The notes beneath the pieces are model-generated. The model was given only the letters and a program-made list of their open reading frames with translations. It was not told the origin of the DNA and did not search any database. This document shows positions 42,601-52,625 of a DNA stretch of 64,000 bases, one piece after another. How positions within the stretch are numbered: the first letter of the stretch is position 1; each line of letters begins with the position of its first letter. The stretch spans positions 74,349,524-74,413,523 of the forward strand of contig NC_079321.1 of NCBI RefSeq assembly GCF_029931775.1. The letters run 5' to 3'. The DNA is from Euleptes europaea. Taxonomy: Eukaryota > Chordata > Lepidosauria > Squamata > Sphaerodactylidae. The position numbers were made by a program, and so were the translations under genes.

Positions 42601-44245
42601 CGTGTTAATTCCATCACATCACTTCCAACTCATAGCAGCCCTATGAATTAATGTTGTCCAAAATGTCCAATCATTAACAGCCTTGCTCGGGTCTTGCTCA
42701 GTGAGGGCTATGGCTTCCTTTATAGTCAATCCATTTTATGGTGGGTATTTCTCTTTTCCTGCTGCCTTCAATGTTTCCTAGCATAACTGCCTTTTCCAGT
42801 GACTCTTGCCTTCTCATAATGTGACCAAGTACAATAGCCTCAGTTTAGTCATTTCAGCTTCTACGGACAGTTCAGGTTTGAAATAGAATCCACTTATTTG
42901 GTTTTTTGGCAGTCCACGGTATCCATAACACTCTCTTCCAACACTGCATTTCAAAGGAATCTACTTTCTTCCTGGCAACTTTCTTCATTGTCCAACTTTC
43001 ACACCCATACATGGTAATAGGGAATACTATGGCATGAATTAACTTGGATCTTGGTTGCCAGCAACAGATCCTTACACTTACGGATCTTTTCTAGCTCCTT
43101 CATGGCTGCCCTTCCCAGTCTCAATCTCTTTCTGGTTGCAGTCTCTCTTTTGGTTGATGATGAAGCCAAGGAATAGGAAACCTTGAACAATTTTAATTTC
43201 CTCATTGTCCACCTTAAAGTTGAGTAATTCTCCAGTAGTCATTGCATTTGTCTTCTTGATGTTCAGCTGCAATCCTGCTTTGGCACTTCTTTAACCTTCA
43301 GCAGTAGTTGTTTCAAGTCATCAATATTTTCTGCCAGTAACTGACCCTAGAAGCTAAAATGACTAAACTGAGGCTATCGTACTTTGCTCACATTATGAGA
43401 AGACAAGAGTCACTGGAAAAGACAGCCGTGTTGGGAAAAGTGGAAGGCAGCAGGAAAAGAGGAAGACCCAAGAAGAGATGGTTTGATTCTATAAAGGAAG
43501 CCACGGTCCTCAGTTTGAAAGACCTGAGCAAGGCTGTTAAAGATAGGACATTTTGGAGGACATTGATTCATAGGGTTGCCATGAGTCGGAAGTGACTTGA
43601 CGGCACTTAACACACACACAATGTGGTGTCATCTGAGTATCTCAAATTGTTAATGTTCCTTCCACCACTTTTCACTCCACCTTCATCTAAATCTAATCCA
43701 TCTTTCCTTATGATATATTCTGCATATAAAATTGAAAAGATAGGGAAATAAAATACATCCTTGTCTGATGCCTTTACCAATTGGAAACCATTCTGTTACT
43801 CCATATTCTGCCCTAACAGTAGCCTCTTGTCCAGAGTACATGTTGCACATCAAGACAATCAGATGCTGTGGCAGACCCACAGGGTCTACCAGCCATAACA
43901 TTTCATGATCCACACAGTCAAATGTTTTGCTGGAATCTATGAAACACAAGCTGATTTTCTTCTAAAATTCTCTCATATTTGCCAATAACCACTTTTGTAA
44001 TATGATCTCTGGTGCCTCTTCCTTTTCTGAATCTGGCTTGAACATCTGGCATTTCTCATTCCATAAATGGTAATTGTCTTTGTTGTAAGATTTTGAGCAT
44101 TACTTTGCTTGTGTGAGAAATTAGTGTGACAGTCTGACAATTGCTACAGTCTTTGGCATTTCCATTTTTTAGAATTGGAATGTAAATTGACTGTTTCCAG
44201 TCTGTAGGCCATTGTTTTGTTTTCCATATTTATGTGAGGTTCTTT
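42600..44245 (-). mobile_element. RTE-BovB LINE, reverse transcriptase region, with nested BovB fragment
   Basis: Minus strand, 5' to 3': FIDSSKTFDCVDHEMLW, MYSGQEATVRAEYGVTEWF, IGKGIRQGCILFPYLFNF (43950-43700), RYSDDTT (about 43625-43650), then after a 280-bp nested insertion LQLNIKKTNAMTTGELL and FLFLGFIINQKRDCNQKE, on to the C-terminal region near 42610. The active-site motif reads YSDD rather than YADD. Broken by several stops and frameshifts. Confidence 0.88.
43339..43620 (+). mobile_element. BovB 3' fragment inserted, inverted, in another BovB
   Basis: RLSYFAHIMRRQESLEKTAV, GSRKRGRPKKRWFDSIKEAT and a CA-repeat tail. It lies on the opposite strand to the surrounding BovB and splits it exactly after the SDDTT motif; the host sequence continues with LAEN-type residues on the other side. 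No clear target duplication is visible. Confidence 0.88.
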
Positions 44246-44456
44246 ACCACCTCATATTTCTTTTTAAAAGATGCAACTCCTATTCACAGAAGGAGGATTT
44301 GTTTTCCCCTGATTTTAGTTTATAACATCAGGCATACTTGTTAACTCGTATTAATTGTTGGGATCTCTCCTTGCAGCTTGACTATCCACCTTGTGCTCTT
44401 TTGGAGGCTTGTCTGGTGCCCCTCTCTAAGTGGAATGCATTAGGGTCTACTTATGC

Positions 44457-47400
44457 CATTCCATTTATTTACTAGCTCCTTTGACCAAAGGTCTTGAGCT
44501 TAACCATAACAATAATACATAATACAACAACACATAATCAATTTACAACACTTAAGGTTAAAACACAGTAGAAACAATTACTAAACATAGCATCACTAAT
44601 ACCATAACAATATATTCCCCCTGAACCAGTCTCATTGAAATCACAAAATCTGTTTCAACATTCAACTCGTAGTTTACGTGCTTGTTTTATTTTGACGTTT
44701 GAGCGACATCACCTCCGCCAAAAATCTTGCAACAGAACTAGTGATATCAGGATGAATATCTCCCATTATGTGGGATATCACCCAGGACTCCAAGGGAAGT
44801 TTGTATTTAGACAATATTGGGGTGATCCAACGCAACCGAGGAGCTGACCAGTGCTGACAAAACAATAAGAGATGGTGTAAAGTCCCAATATCTCCAGATT
44901 TACATTCACAAACTCGATCTGAGTATGGAGTTTTCGCAAAACGACCTGACATCTCTGCAGTTGGGTAAGCATTTAATCTGGCAAGCATAAAGGCACGTCT
45001 ATGGCTTGGGATTGTCAGCAAGCTCACATAAGAGGGCACGAACTCAGGAGGGGGAATCCCCAGTGCAAGGGTAGAACATACGCGCCTAGCGCGGAATGTA
45101 GTGCTAACACACTCAAGATTTCTCACCCTTGACCTTACTAATTTAAGTGCTTCAGAAAAGTTTAAGTTGTTAAGAACTAATGGTGGAAGGTCAAGCAGTA
45201 CCAGTTTACTATCTATATGTCTTCCCCACGTCCCTCTGTAGTTATCTTCCTTTAATCTATGTAACAGGCCCCTTTGGATGTTAGGAGTTGAGTAGAGAAC
45301 CTTCAGCCTTAATTTGAAGGCAGCAATCCAGGCCCTAGATTCAAAAGAACACTGTGCAAGTTCCATTCTAAGTGCCGTTCCCGCCACACACTTTGGAGAG
45401 CCTGTCAAACGCCGCAGAAAATGTATAAGTATATTGTCAACAGACTCCGTGATTTCATTAATCCAAATGGGAGCTCCAAATAGAAACTGAGGGATTATTT
45501 TGGCATTGAAAGCTGTAATAGCCATAGGAACATATTGGCCTCCCCTGGAATAAAAGAATCTTAACAAAGCATTCGAATTAACTTTGGCAGTTTTATTTGC
45601 CAAGCTAAGATGAGGTTTCCAAGACAAATTTTGACTAAAAGTAACTCCCAAATATTTAAATTGGGACACCATCTCTAATTCACCCCCCTCAACTTTCCAT
45701 GGATTTCGTTTTACTTTGATCTTCTTTGAGAAAACCATTACTTTTGATTTACTATAGTTAACTGATAGACCCTCCTGGTTACAATAATCAATAAACCTAT
45801 TAATAGTCTTACGAAGGCCCACCTCAGATCTAGACAAAAGGACTGTATCATCCGCATAGAGCAAAATGGGAACCTCATGACCAGCTAATATTGGTGCATG
45901 ATAAGCTGTCTTTTGAATAAACGGAATCACATCATTAAAATAAAAATTAAACAGCATGGGGGCCAAAAGGCAACCTTGTTTCACCCCCTTTAAGAGGTGA
46001 ATACTATTAGTAAGTTGGCCTTCAACTCCACAACGGACCTGAGCGGTAGGGTTCTCATAAAGCTTAAAAATCAGCCAAAGTAATCTCTTATCTATGGTTG
46101 TGGTTTTTAATTTAGCCCACAGTCGGCCTCTAGGCACTGAGTCAAAAGCTGCCCTTAAATCCATAAAGGCAACATACAAAGAGCCCCCTGAGTATGAAGA
46201 ATACTTATCTGCAAGATGATATAATATAAGACAATGTTCCAAGACAGAGGTGCCTTTCTTAAACCCAGCTTGTTCCGGATGTATTATTTCTTCAGTTTCT
46301 AGCCAATTTGATAATTTTGACTGCAAAAAGGCTGCATATACTTTACCTATTGATGAAAGCAAACTAATAGGACGATAGTTTTTGGGATCGTTTTTTGGTC
46401 CTTTTTTATAAAGTGGCACAATTATTGCATGTTTCCATGCTGCGGGAATATCTCCTGTGTTATTTATTTGTGTGAAAAGTGAGGCCAAAATATGGCTCCA
46501 CCAAGACAGATTTACTTTCAAAAGGTCAACCGGAATTAAATCAGGACCTGGAGCTTTACCTGACCGAAATTGTTTAATTAAGGCACTCACACATTCAGGG
46601 GAGACCTGTGGCCAACTATCCATTTGGGGGGGTTCAACCAGTTCCTCATCCAAATCAAAACCAGGGACCGTTACAAAATTAGAAGTAAAGTATTTTTCCC
46701 AGATCCCAGGAGTAATGCATGAAGGGATACTAGCCACCGTAGAGAGTCCTCTATTCACTAGATTCCAAAAAGTCTGGGTTTCGTTTTTATTTATTGCTGA
46801 GATGAGTAATTTCCAGCATTTATATATGTCCAGCTGTTTTTTAAACTTTATCAGGGACCTAAATGACTTCTTTAGCCGTATAAGATCTAACAGATGTATA
46901 TTTGAGCTGGTATTTTTATATAAGCGGTGAAGAGATCTTATTTTTTTAATACTTTCTCTACACTCACCATCAAACCAGCTATTTTTACGTTGGAATCCTC
47001 GGGACGATGATGGTTTTGAATAGATTGGTTTAAAAAGGTTTAAAATATTAGTTAACGATTCTATCATCTGCACCGTATCCCTCTGTTTAAAAAATTCAGT
47101 AAGGGCGGACCGACATTGATTTGAATGCATAATATTCACTACAATAGGAGTTAACTCAGGTGACCATCTAACGGGCCTCAAGGCCTTTCGTCCTTGTAAT
47201 AGGTTTGTTGATAAACCGGGGAATAAAAAACAATCAGGAGACAATGAAAGAGTTAATTGTAAGGGAAGATGGTCCCCTCCATAATACTCTCCTATCTTAA
47301 AATCGTGAATTCGCGGTAGCAAACCTTCTGATACTAACATGTAATCAATCACACTGGCCCCTTTGAACGTTACACAAGTAAAATCTCCTGTGGGATCAAA

Positions 47401-47515
47401 CTGCCTGTGCCCATTTAAAATTACCAAACCTTGATTCACAGCGCACTCAAACAATTGTTTTCCTGCAAAATTAACCTTAGAATCTTTTGAGAATCTCTCA
47501 CACAAATGTGGGGGG
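44457..47515 (-). mobile_element. APE-type LINE (Vingi/I-like), 5' truncated, nested in L1
   Basis: 3.06 kb, flanked by a perfect 14-bp target duplication (GGGTCTACTTATGC at 44443-44456 and 47516-47529). It carries an open frame of 943 codons with no stop. The 3' tail (low coordinates) is A/T-rich. The retained frame and perfect duplication suggest one of the younger insertions here. Clade assignment is by general look of the RT and C-terminus, not by alignment. Confidence 0.85.
44674..47505 (-). CDS. LINE ORF2: partial AP endonuclease, reverse transcriptase, C-terminal zinc motif
   Basis: 943 residues. Residues 1-90 are the C-terminal part of an AP-like endonuclease (VIDYMLVSEGLLP then GGDHLPLQLTLSLS). 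The reverse transcriptase follows from about residue 310: GKAPGPDLIPVDLLK, KNYRPISLLSSIGKVY, EQAGFKKGTSVLEH, FMDLRAAFDSVPRGRLW, KGVKQGCLLAPMLFN, and the catalytic LLYADDTVLLS near residues 548-556. A C-terminal C-x-C-(x9)-H-(x4)-C motif lies near 863-883. The protein nicks target DNA and copies its own RNA onto it. Its N-terminal endonuclease part is missing through 5' truncation, so it is not autonomous. Confidence 0.85.
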   Translation of the reverse strand: MCERFSKDSKVNFAGKQLFECAVNQGLVILNGHRQFDPTGDFTCVTFKGASVIDYMLVSEGLLPRIHDFKIGEYYGGDHLPLQLTLSLSPDCFLFPGLSTNLLQGRKALRPVRWSPELTPIVVNIMHSNQCRSALTEFFKQRDTVQMIESLTNILNLFKPIYSKPSSSRGFQRKNSWFDGECRESIKKIRSLHRLYKNTSSNIHLLDLIRLKKSFRSLIKFKKQLDIYKCWKLLISAINKNETQTFWNLVNRGLSTVASIPSCITPGIWEKYFTSNFVTVPGFDLDEELVEPPQMDSWPQVSPECVSALIKQFRSGKAPGPDLIPVDLLKVNLSWWSHILASLFTQINNTGDIPAAWKHAIIVPLYKKGPKNDPKNYRPISLLSSIGKVYAAFLQSKLSNWLETEEIIHPEQAGFKKGTSVLEHCLILYHLADKYSSYSGGSLYVAFMDLRAAFDSVPRGRLWAKLKTTTIDKRLLWLIFKLYENPTAQVRCGVEGQLTNSIHLLKGVKQGCLLAPMLFNFYFNDVIPFIQKTAYHAPILAGHEVPILLYADDTVLLSRSEVGLRKTINRFIDYCNQEGLSVNYSKSKVMVFSKKIKVKRNPWKVEGGELEMVSQFKYLGVTFSQNLSWKPHLSLANKTAKVNSNALLRFFYSRGGQYVPMAITAFNAKIIPQFLFGAPIWINEITESVDNILIHFLRRLTGSPKCVAGTALRMELAQCSFESRAWIAAFKLRLKVLYSTPNIQRGLLHRLKEDNYRGTWGRHIDSKLVLLDLPPLVLNNLNFSEALKLVRSRVRNLECVSTTFRARRVCSTLALGIPPPEFVPSYVSLLTIPSHRRAFMLARLNAYPTAEMSGRFAKTPYSDRVCECKSGDIGTLHHLLLFCQHWSAPRLRWITPILSKYKLPLESWVISHIMGDIHPDITSSVARFLAEVMSLKRQNKTST

Positions 47516-48224
47516 GGGTCTACTTATGCTAGAGTAGATCCCTTCCTCCTGCAGTTTCTGTAGCTAGAGAACTATGGTGCATAATGTCACAATTATATCA
47601 ATTTGATCCATTTCCACATGCTAAATTAACATTATGGGTCAATCCAAACCTACAAATTGGGAAGAAATCTTTTTTATGGACAGCTCGGACTGCTAGAGGT
47701 TTTTTACATTGGACCAATTGATAGATTATGATGATGAGTTTTTGTCATTTTCACATCTGAGGTCTAGATATGACTTGTCAACTTCGGTTGAATGGCAATG
47801 TTTACAATTGCAGGATCTGTTCATATTTAAATATGGCCCTGTGGCATTAAGTGTCTCAGAGTCCGCTTTGCTCCTGGAAGCTCTCATTGAATGATGCAAA
47901 AAACGAATCTACAATACTTGTCTATAAATATTTGATGTTGATGAATAAATGTAATATACAGAGTCTCAGGAATGAATGGAATAGGGAGCTAAATCACCAT
48001 ATTTTGCCAAAAGTAATGGAATATGGCTTTAAAGTTTATACAGGCTTTCTGTATGGATCTTAAGTTGCAACTTATTCAGCAAAAAATTATGTTTAGGATA
48101 TACTGGACACCATAGTGTCTGTTGGCATTGTACCTTGCAGGACACATCCCTTAATCATATGCTTTGGGTGTGTCCAGTCATAGTTTTTCTCGGAAGAAGT
48201 TATTCGTATCAATTTTGTCTTATA

Positions 48225-48954
48225 GAAAAACAGAAAACAGAACCTTTATTGGCATTAACAGTAACAAAACAACATGCAAAGCACTAGACATGGATCCAAA
48301 AAGAATGAATACACAGTTCATCGGCAAATATTATAATAAACAATTAAATGAGGGTTCCCCTCCTTCTTTCTCCCTCCTTTAGGACCTTGGCCAGGAACTC
48401 GGCTACTTGAGTGGTAACTTCAAAGCTTTTGTCATCCAATAAATGGGCTATGTTTCCAGTAGTCATTGCAATAGTAAATTGAGGAAGGGAGCTAATTAAG
48501 CTGCATCGAAGCTGTGTGAAAAGTGGACAGTACAAGAGAATGTGTTGTATTGTGTCAGGTTCTTTGCATTGACACCTACAACATCTTGCTTCACGTGGTA
48601 TTCCCTTGTATCTACCACTAACAACAGCTGAAGGGAATATATTAAATCTGGCCAACAAAAATGCTCTACGGTGAGAGGGTATAGTTAAGTTAAAAAAATA
48701 CTGGGCCATAGAATTTGTTTGATAAGAAAGGCCTAAAAAACGAGGGCAGCAGATACCTTCAGCACCGGCTTTTATTATTTGGGAATCACTGTCCCATATC
48801 CTTTTTTGGATTGTCCTAAAAATATATAATTCACTGGAATTGGACAAGGAATCAAGATCAATCCCAAGTGATCTGATCCTATTTAAGATAAGCCGAGACC
48901 ATTTAGAAACAGTTGAGTCAGTATGTAAAGCTGCCAATAAACTATTTGGGGGAG
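48225..48954 (-). mobile_element. Second copy of the same LINE family, C-terminus only, nested in L1
   Basis: Flanked by a perfect 14-bp duplication (AATTTTGTCTTATA at 48211-48224 and 48955-48968). The minus strand has a 197-codon frame with SLTIPSHRRAF-type and RCCRCQCKEPDTIQHILLYC sequence, the same zinc-knuckle-like end as the copy at 44457. Strongly 5' truncated. Confidence 0.85.
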
Positions 48955-49069
48955 AATTTTGTCTTATAATGTTGATTTATTTTTGAGGCTGCTTATGTAC
49001 TTTTAAACAATTTGCCTGTCTCTTGGAGGCTAACCAACGTTGAATAAAAACGGGCCCTTTATGCCATGA

Positions 49070-49860
49070 CTACAGTTAAACTAGTATTATAACATTAGAG
49101 AGTTAATGCCCACATCCAGTAAATCAATGGATTGAGAACATTAGAACTATCAATATTTGAACACATGGCATATAGACGATAATTGTGTATGAACTTATTT
49201 TTAGATATTTTGGAGCCCTCTTTTTTGTCTCAATATATACCTTTTATCTTTTTAAAATTCTTTTTGGTTGCTGGATTTTGAGTGGGGTTTTCCCCTTCTT
49301 GTTCTTTTTCCCCCCGTTTTTTGAAATAAATAAAACTGCCAAGTTATCAAAAATGGTTACACATTATAATTTTGCTCACATGCATATTTAAACCAGGAGT
49401 TAAGATGGTAACATCCAAGACAATAGCAATAAAAGATGGTTTATGTGATTAGGTAATTCTCTTTCATTATGGTAGATGGCGCTCTTTGCTAATATATTTC
49501 TTATTAAGCCCCTTTAATGCTATTTATTAACTAGGCTATTGGAAGTGAATACTGTATTGTGGAACCTGAGGCATGGTTGATAGCCTCATCCTAATTGAGC
49601 AGATCTGCAGGAAATGGTTCTTGAATTGGGTACTTTTTGAGTATGAAATAAAGACAATTTTTTTTAGCTGGAATACTATCTTGAAATATTAGCAACAAAG
49701 AGAGGTTTAAGTTTATAGTGTTCATCTTTCCCTTGTAAACTGCAAGTTAGCAGTTTTCTTGTTTCAAAATGACCGTGAACTGTTTTAAATGCCTAGATCT
49801 GGGTTAAAATAAAGCTTCATACAATCCAGATATTCCTAAAAATCTGAAGAATGTTCATTT
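49070..49860. other. No recognised feature
   Basis: AT-rich sequence between LINE copies. Possibly the L1 3' UTR at the left edge. Confidence 0.4.
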
Positions 49861-50165
49861 TCTTTTGTAAAATTTTAGAATTATTATTCTCGCCCACTGG
49901 AAACGGTCCAATCAAAGTTTTTGAGGAAGATACTTGGAGTTCCGAGATGTGTTCCAAATGCCCTCCTCTGATTAGAAACTGGAGTGATCTCTTTGGAGTC
50001 CAATATGTGGATCCGAGCGCTTAAATATTGGCTAAAACTCATATTCAACCCTATTGATCTAACCCCTCTGATTCTAGCTGATAATCACTGTTCAACTTGG
50101 CGAAGTGCAATAGAGAACATACTCCAGAAATACAGCCTCTCTTCTCAAACCATATTGCCATTAAA

Positions 50166-50458
50166 AGGTAAAGGTCCCCTGTGCAAGCACCAGGTCATTC
50201 CTGACCCATGCGGTGACGTCACATCCCAATGTTTTCTAGGCAGACTTTGTTTACGGGGTGGTTTGCCATTGCCTTCCCCAGTCATCTTTCCTTTACCCCC
50301 AGCAAGCTGGGTACTCATTTTACCGACCTCAGAAGGATGGAAGGCTGAGTCAACCTTGAGCCGCCTACCTGAAACCAACTTCCGTTGGGATCGAATTCAG
50401 GTTGAGAGCAGAGCTTGGACTGCAGTACTGAAGCTTACCACTCTGCGCCACAGGGCTC
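50166..50458 (-). repeat. tRNA-derived SINE (third family)
   Basis: Minus strand: GAGCCCTGTGGCGCAGAGTG (box A), then CTGAATTCGATCCCAACGG (box B), a body with GACTCAGCCTTCCATCC and a 3' end CCTTTACCTTTT. Flanks share ATATTGCC (about 50152-50159 and 50461-50468), consistent with a target duplication. Confidence 0.85.
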
Positions 50459-50464
50459 TATATA

Positions 50465-52102
50465 TTGCCTTTAGGACACGAAAAAGCCAAGGAAACAATC
50501 AAACAGAGACTCTTGGACCATGCCCTTCAATCAGATAGGGCTCAGATTCATAAATATTCAACCATCTTGCACTACATCAAACCTTTCTACCCTGCAGTCT
50601 ACCTTGGATTCCTGGAAGTATCCAAATATCAAAGGGCCTTTACTCTTGCACGTTTCAATGCCTTACCTTCAGCTCTCCTGGAAGGCAGGTATTGCCGTAC
50701 TCCCTTTCACCAACGACTATGCCCATGCAAAACAGAGAAAGTGGAAACAATAGAACATGTTCTGCTGCAATGTCCCTTCTACAACTACTTTATTTTTGAA
50801 AAGTCTTGGCAAACAGGTGAGGTGCCAGACGATTGGAGGCGGGCAAATGTTGTCCCCATCTTCAAGAAGGGGAAAAGGGAGGATCCAGGTAACTACCGAC
50901 CCATCAGCTTGACTTCTATACCAGGAAAAGTGTTCGAACAAATCATCAAACAGTCCGTCCTTGAGCATTTAGAAAGAATGGATCTGATCACTAAGAGCCA
51001 GCATGGGTTTCTCAAGAATAAGTCATGTCAGACTAATCTTATCTTCTTTTTTGAGAAAGTTACTACCTTGCTGGATCAGGGGAATGTTGTAGACATAGTT
51101 TATCTAGATTTCAGTAAGGCTTTTGATAAGGTTCCACATAGTATTCTAGTTGACAAATTGGGAAAATGTGGGTTAGATCCTACTATTGTTAGATGGATCT
51201 GCAACTGGTTGACAGATCTTACCCAAAGAGTGCTAGTTAATGGTTCCTCGTCCACTTGGAGAGAAGTGACTAGTGGAGTTCCTCAGGGATCTGTGCTGGG
51301 CCCTGTGTTGTTCAACATCTTTATAAATGATTTGGATGAAGGAATAGAGGGGATGCTTATTAAATTTACAGATGATACTAAATTGGGAGGGGTAGCAAAT
51401 ACAGTAGAAGACAAAGCCAAGATGCAGGATGATCTTGTCAGGCTGGAGAAATGGGCTAGAACTAATAAAATGCACTTCAACAAAGACAAATGTAAAGTTC
51501 TGCATTTAGGTAGGAAAAATCAAATGCATAATTATAGGATGGGGGAGACTTGTTTGAGCAGTATTGTGTGTGAAAAGGATCTTGGGGTCTTAGTAGACCA
51601 AACACTGAACATGAGTCAGCAGTGTGATGCTGTAACTAAAAAGGCAAATGCAGTCTTGTGCTGCATCAACAGAAGTATAGTGTCCAGATCATGCGAAGTG
51701 ATGGTATCGCTTTACTCCGCTCTGGTTAGACCTCAGCTAGAGTACTGTGTTCAGTTTTGGGCACCACAATTTAAGAAAGATGTAGACAAGCTGGAACGTG
51801 TCCAGAGAAGGGCAACAAAGATGGTGAGGGGTCTGGAGACCAAGTCCTATGAGGAAAGGTTGAAGGAACTGGGTATGTTTAGCCTGAAGAGGAGAAGACT
51901 GAGACGGGATATGATAACCATGTTCAAGTACTTGAAGGGCTGTCATATAGAGGAGGGTGCCGAGTTGTTTTCTGTTGCTCAAGAAGGTCGGACCAGAACC
52001 AACAGGTTGAAATTAAATCAAAAGAGTTTCCGTCTAGACATTAGGAAGAATTTTCTAACAGAGCGGTTCCTCAGTGGAACAGGCTTCCTCGGGAGGTGGT
52101 AA
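50465..52102 (+). CDS. Chance fused frame: Vingi/I-like LINE C-terminus joined to CR1 reverse transcriptase
   Basis: 545 codons without a stop. Residues 1 to about 108 come from the host LINE (up to the zinc-knuckle-like CPCKTEKVETIEHVLLQC). The rest, from about KSWQTGEVPDDW, is CR1. The fusion results from CR1 landing in frame. Nothing suggests it is expressed or selected; both parts are mobile-element sequence. Confidence 0.75.
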   Translation: MPLGHEKAKETIKQRLLDHALQSDRAQIHKYSTILHYIKPFYPAVYLGFLEVSKYQRAFTLARFNALPSALLEGRYCRTPFHQRLCPCKTEKVETIEHVLLQCPFYNYFIFEKSWQTGEVPDDWRRANVVPIFKKGKREDPGNYRPISLTSIPGKVFEQIIKQSVLEHLERMDLITKSQHGFLKNKSCQTNLIFFFEKVTTLLDQGNVVDIVYLDFSKAFDKVPHSILVDKLGKCGLDPTIVRWICNWLTDLTQRVLVNGSSSTWREVTSGVPQGSVLGPVLFNIFINDLDEGIEGMLIKFTDDTKLGGVANTVEDKAKMQDDLVRLEKWARTNKMHFNKDKCKVLHLGRKNQMHNYRMGETCLSSIVCEKDLGVLVDQTLNMSQQCDAVTKKANAVLCCINRSIVSRSCEVMVSLYSALVRPQLEYCVQFWAPQFKKDVDKLERVQRRATKMVRGLETKSYEERLKELGMFSLKRRRLRRDMITMFKYLKGCHIEEGAELFSVAQEGRTRTNRLKLNQKSFRLDIRKNFLTERFLSGTGFLGRW

Positions 52103-52316
52103 GCTCTCCTTCCCTGGAGGTTTTTAAGAAGAGGTTAGATGGCCATCTGTCAGCAATGCTGATTCTGTGACCTTAGGCAGATGATGAGAGGGAGGGCATC
52201 TTGGCCATCTTCTGGTCACTAGGGGTGTGGAGAAGGGAGGTAGTTGTGAATTTCCTTCATTGTGCAGGGGGTTGGACTTGATGGCCCTGGTGGTCCCTTC
52301 CAACTCTGATTCTATA
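50795..52316 (+). mobile_element. CR1 LINE with long open reverse transcriptase
   Basis: The CR1 RT frame is open from about 50800 to 52102: TGEVPDDWRRANVVPIFKKG, NYRPISLTSIPGKVFEQII, SQHGFLKNKSCQTNLI, YLDFSKAFDKVPHSILVDKL and VTSGVPQGSVLGPVLFN, with the catalytic motif FTDDTKLGG. The C-terminus runs to GRTRTNRLKLNQKSFRLDIR. The 3' UTR has GGTTGGACTTGATGGCCC and ends in ATTCTAT-type repeats. 5' truncated. The usual FADD is FTDD here. Confidence 0.92.
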
Positions 52317-52625
52317 AGATCACAGTATGTTCTCCCCATATTGCCATCCTTTCCTAAAAGATCAGAAGAAGCTAAAGTTTCCCTACTCTTAGCAGACTCC
52401 TCTCGGGAGATAACCACTCAAGTAGCCAAATTTTGCCTCCAGTCTAATGGGGTTCATAAACGGCTAATTGAAACCCTTTCCCCATAGAAGATCTTTCCTC
52501 CTCTTCTTCAAATCATCCTTCCCAGAACTTTTATTATTTTATTATTTTAACCTAACTTTGATTTTTACTCAGAGCTGATATTGTATTGAAATAAAACTTG
52601 ATTGATTGATTGATTGATTGAATTA

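Larger units (their letters stand above)
44265..49060 (+). mobile_element. L1-type LINE ORF2 C-terminal region, split by two LINE insertions
   Basis: Degenerate L1 coding pieces on the plus strand: GGFVFP-type sequence at 44300-44440, NPNLQIGKKSFLWTARTARG around 47645-47700, LRSRYDLSTSVEWQCLQLQD at about 47755-47815, and a CWHCTLQDTSLNHMLWVCP stretch near 48120-48175. The pieces continue each other once the insertions at 44457-47515 and 48225-48954 are left out. Several stops and frameshifts; old. Confidence 0.75.
49865..52625 (+). mobile_element. APE-type LINE (Vingi/I-like) C-terminal copy, split by a SINE and a CR1
   Basis: LINE pieces at about 49865-50165, 50460-50790 (RYCRTPFHQRLCPCKTEKVE followed by TIEHVLLQC) and 52317-52625 (LLADSSREITTQVAKFCLQ, then a 3' UTR and a terminal GATT repeat). 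The pieces line up with the C-terminus of the 943-codon frame. The SINE (50166-50458) and CR1 (about 50795-52316) are later insertions. Confidence 0.78.

Noticed and set aside
47461-47520. A missing LINE 5' end hidden upstream of the 943-codon frame
   Set aside because: The 14-bp target duplication begins right after the frame's upstream end, so the element is truly 5' truncated there.
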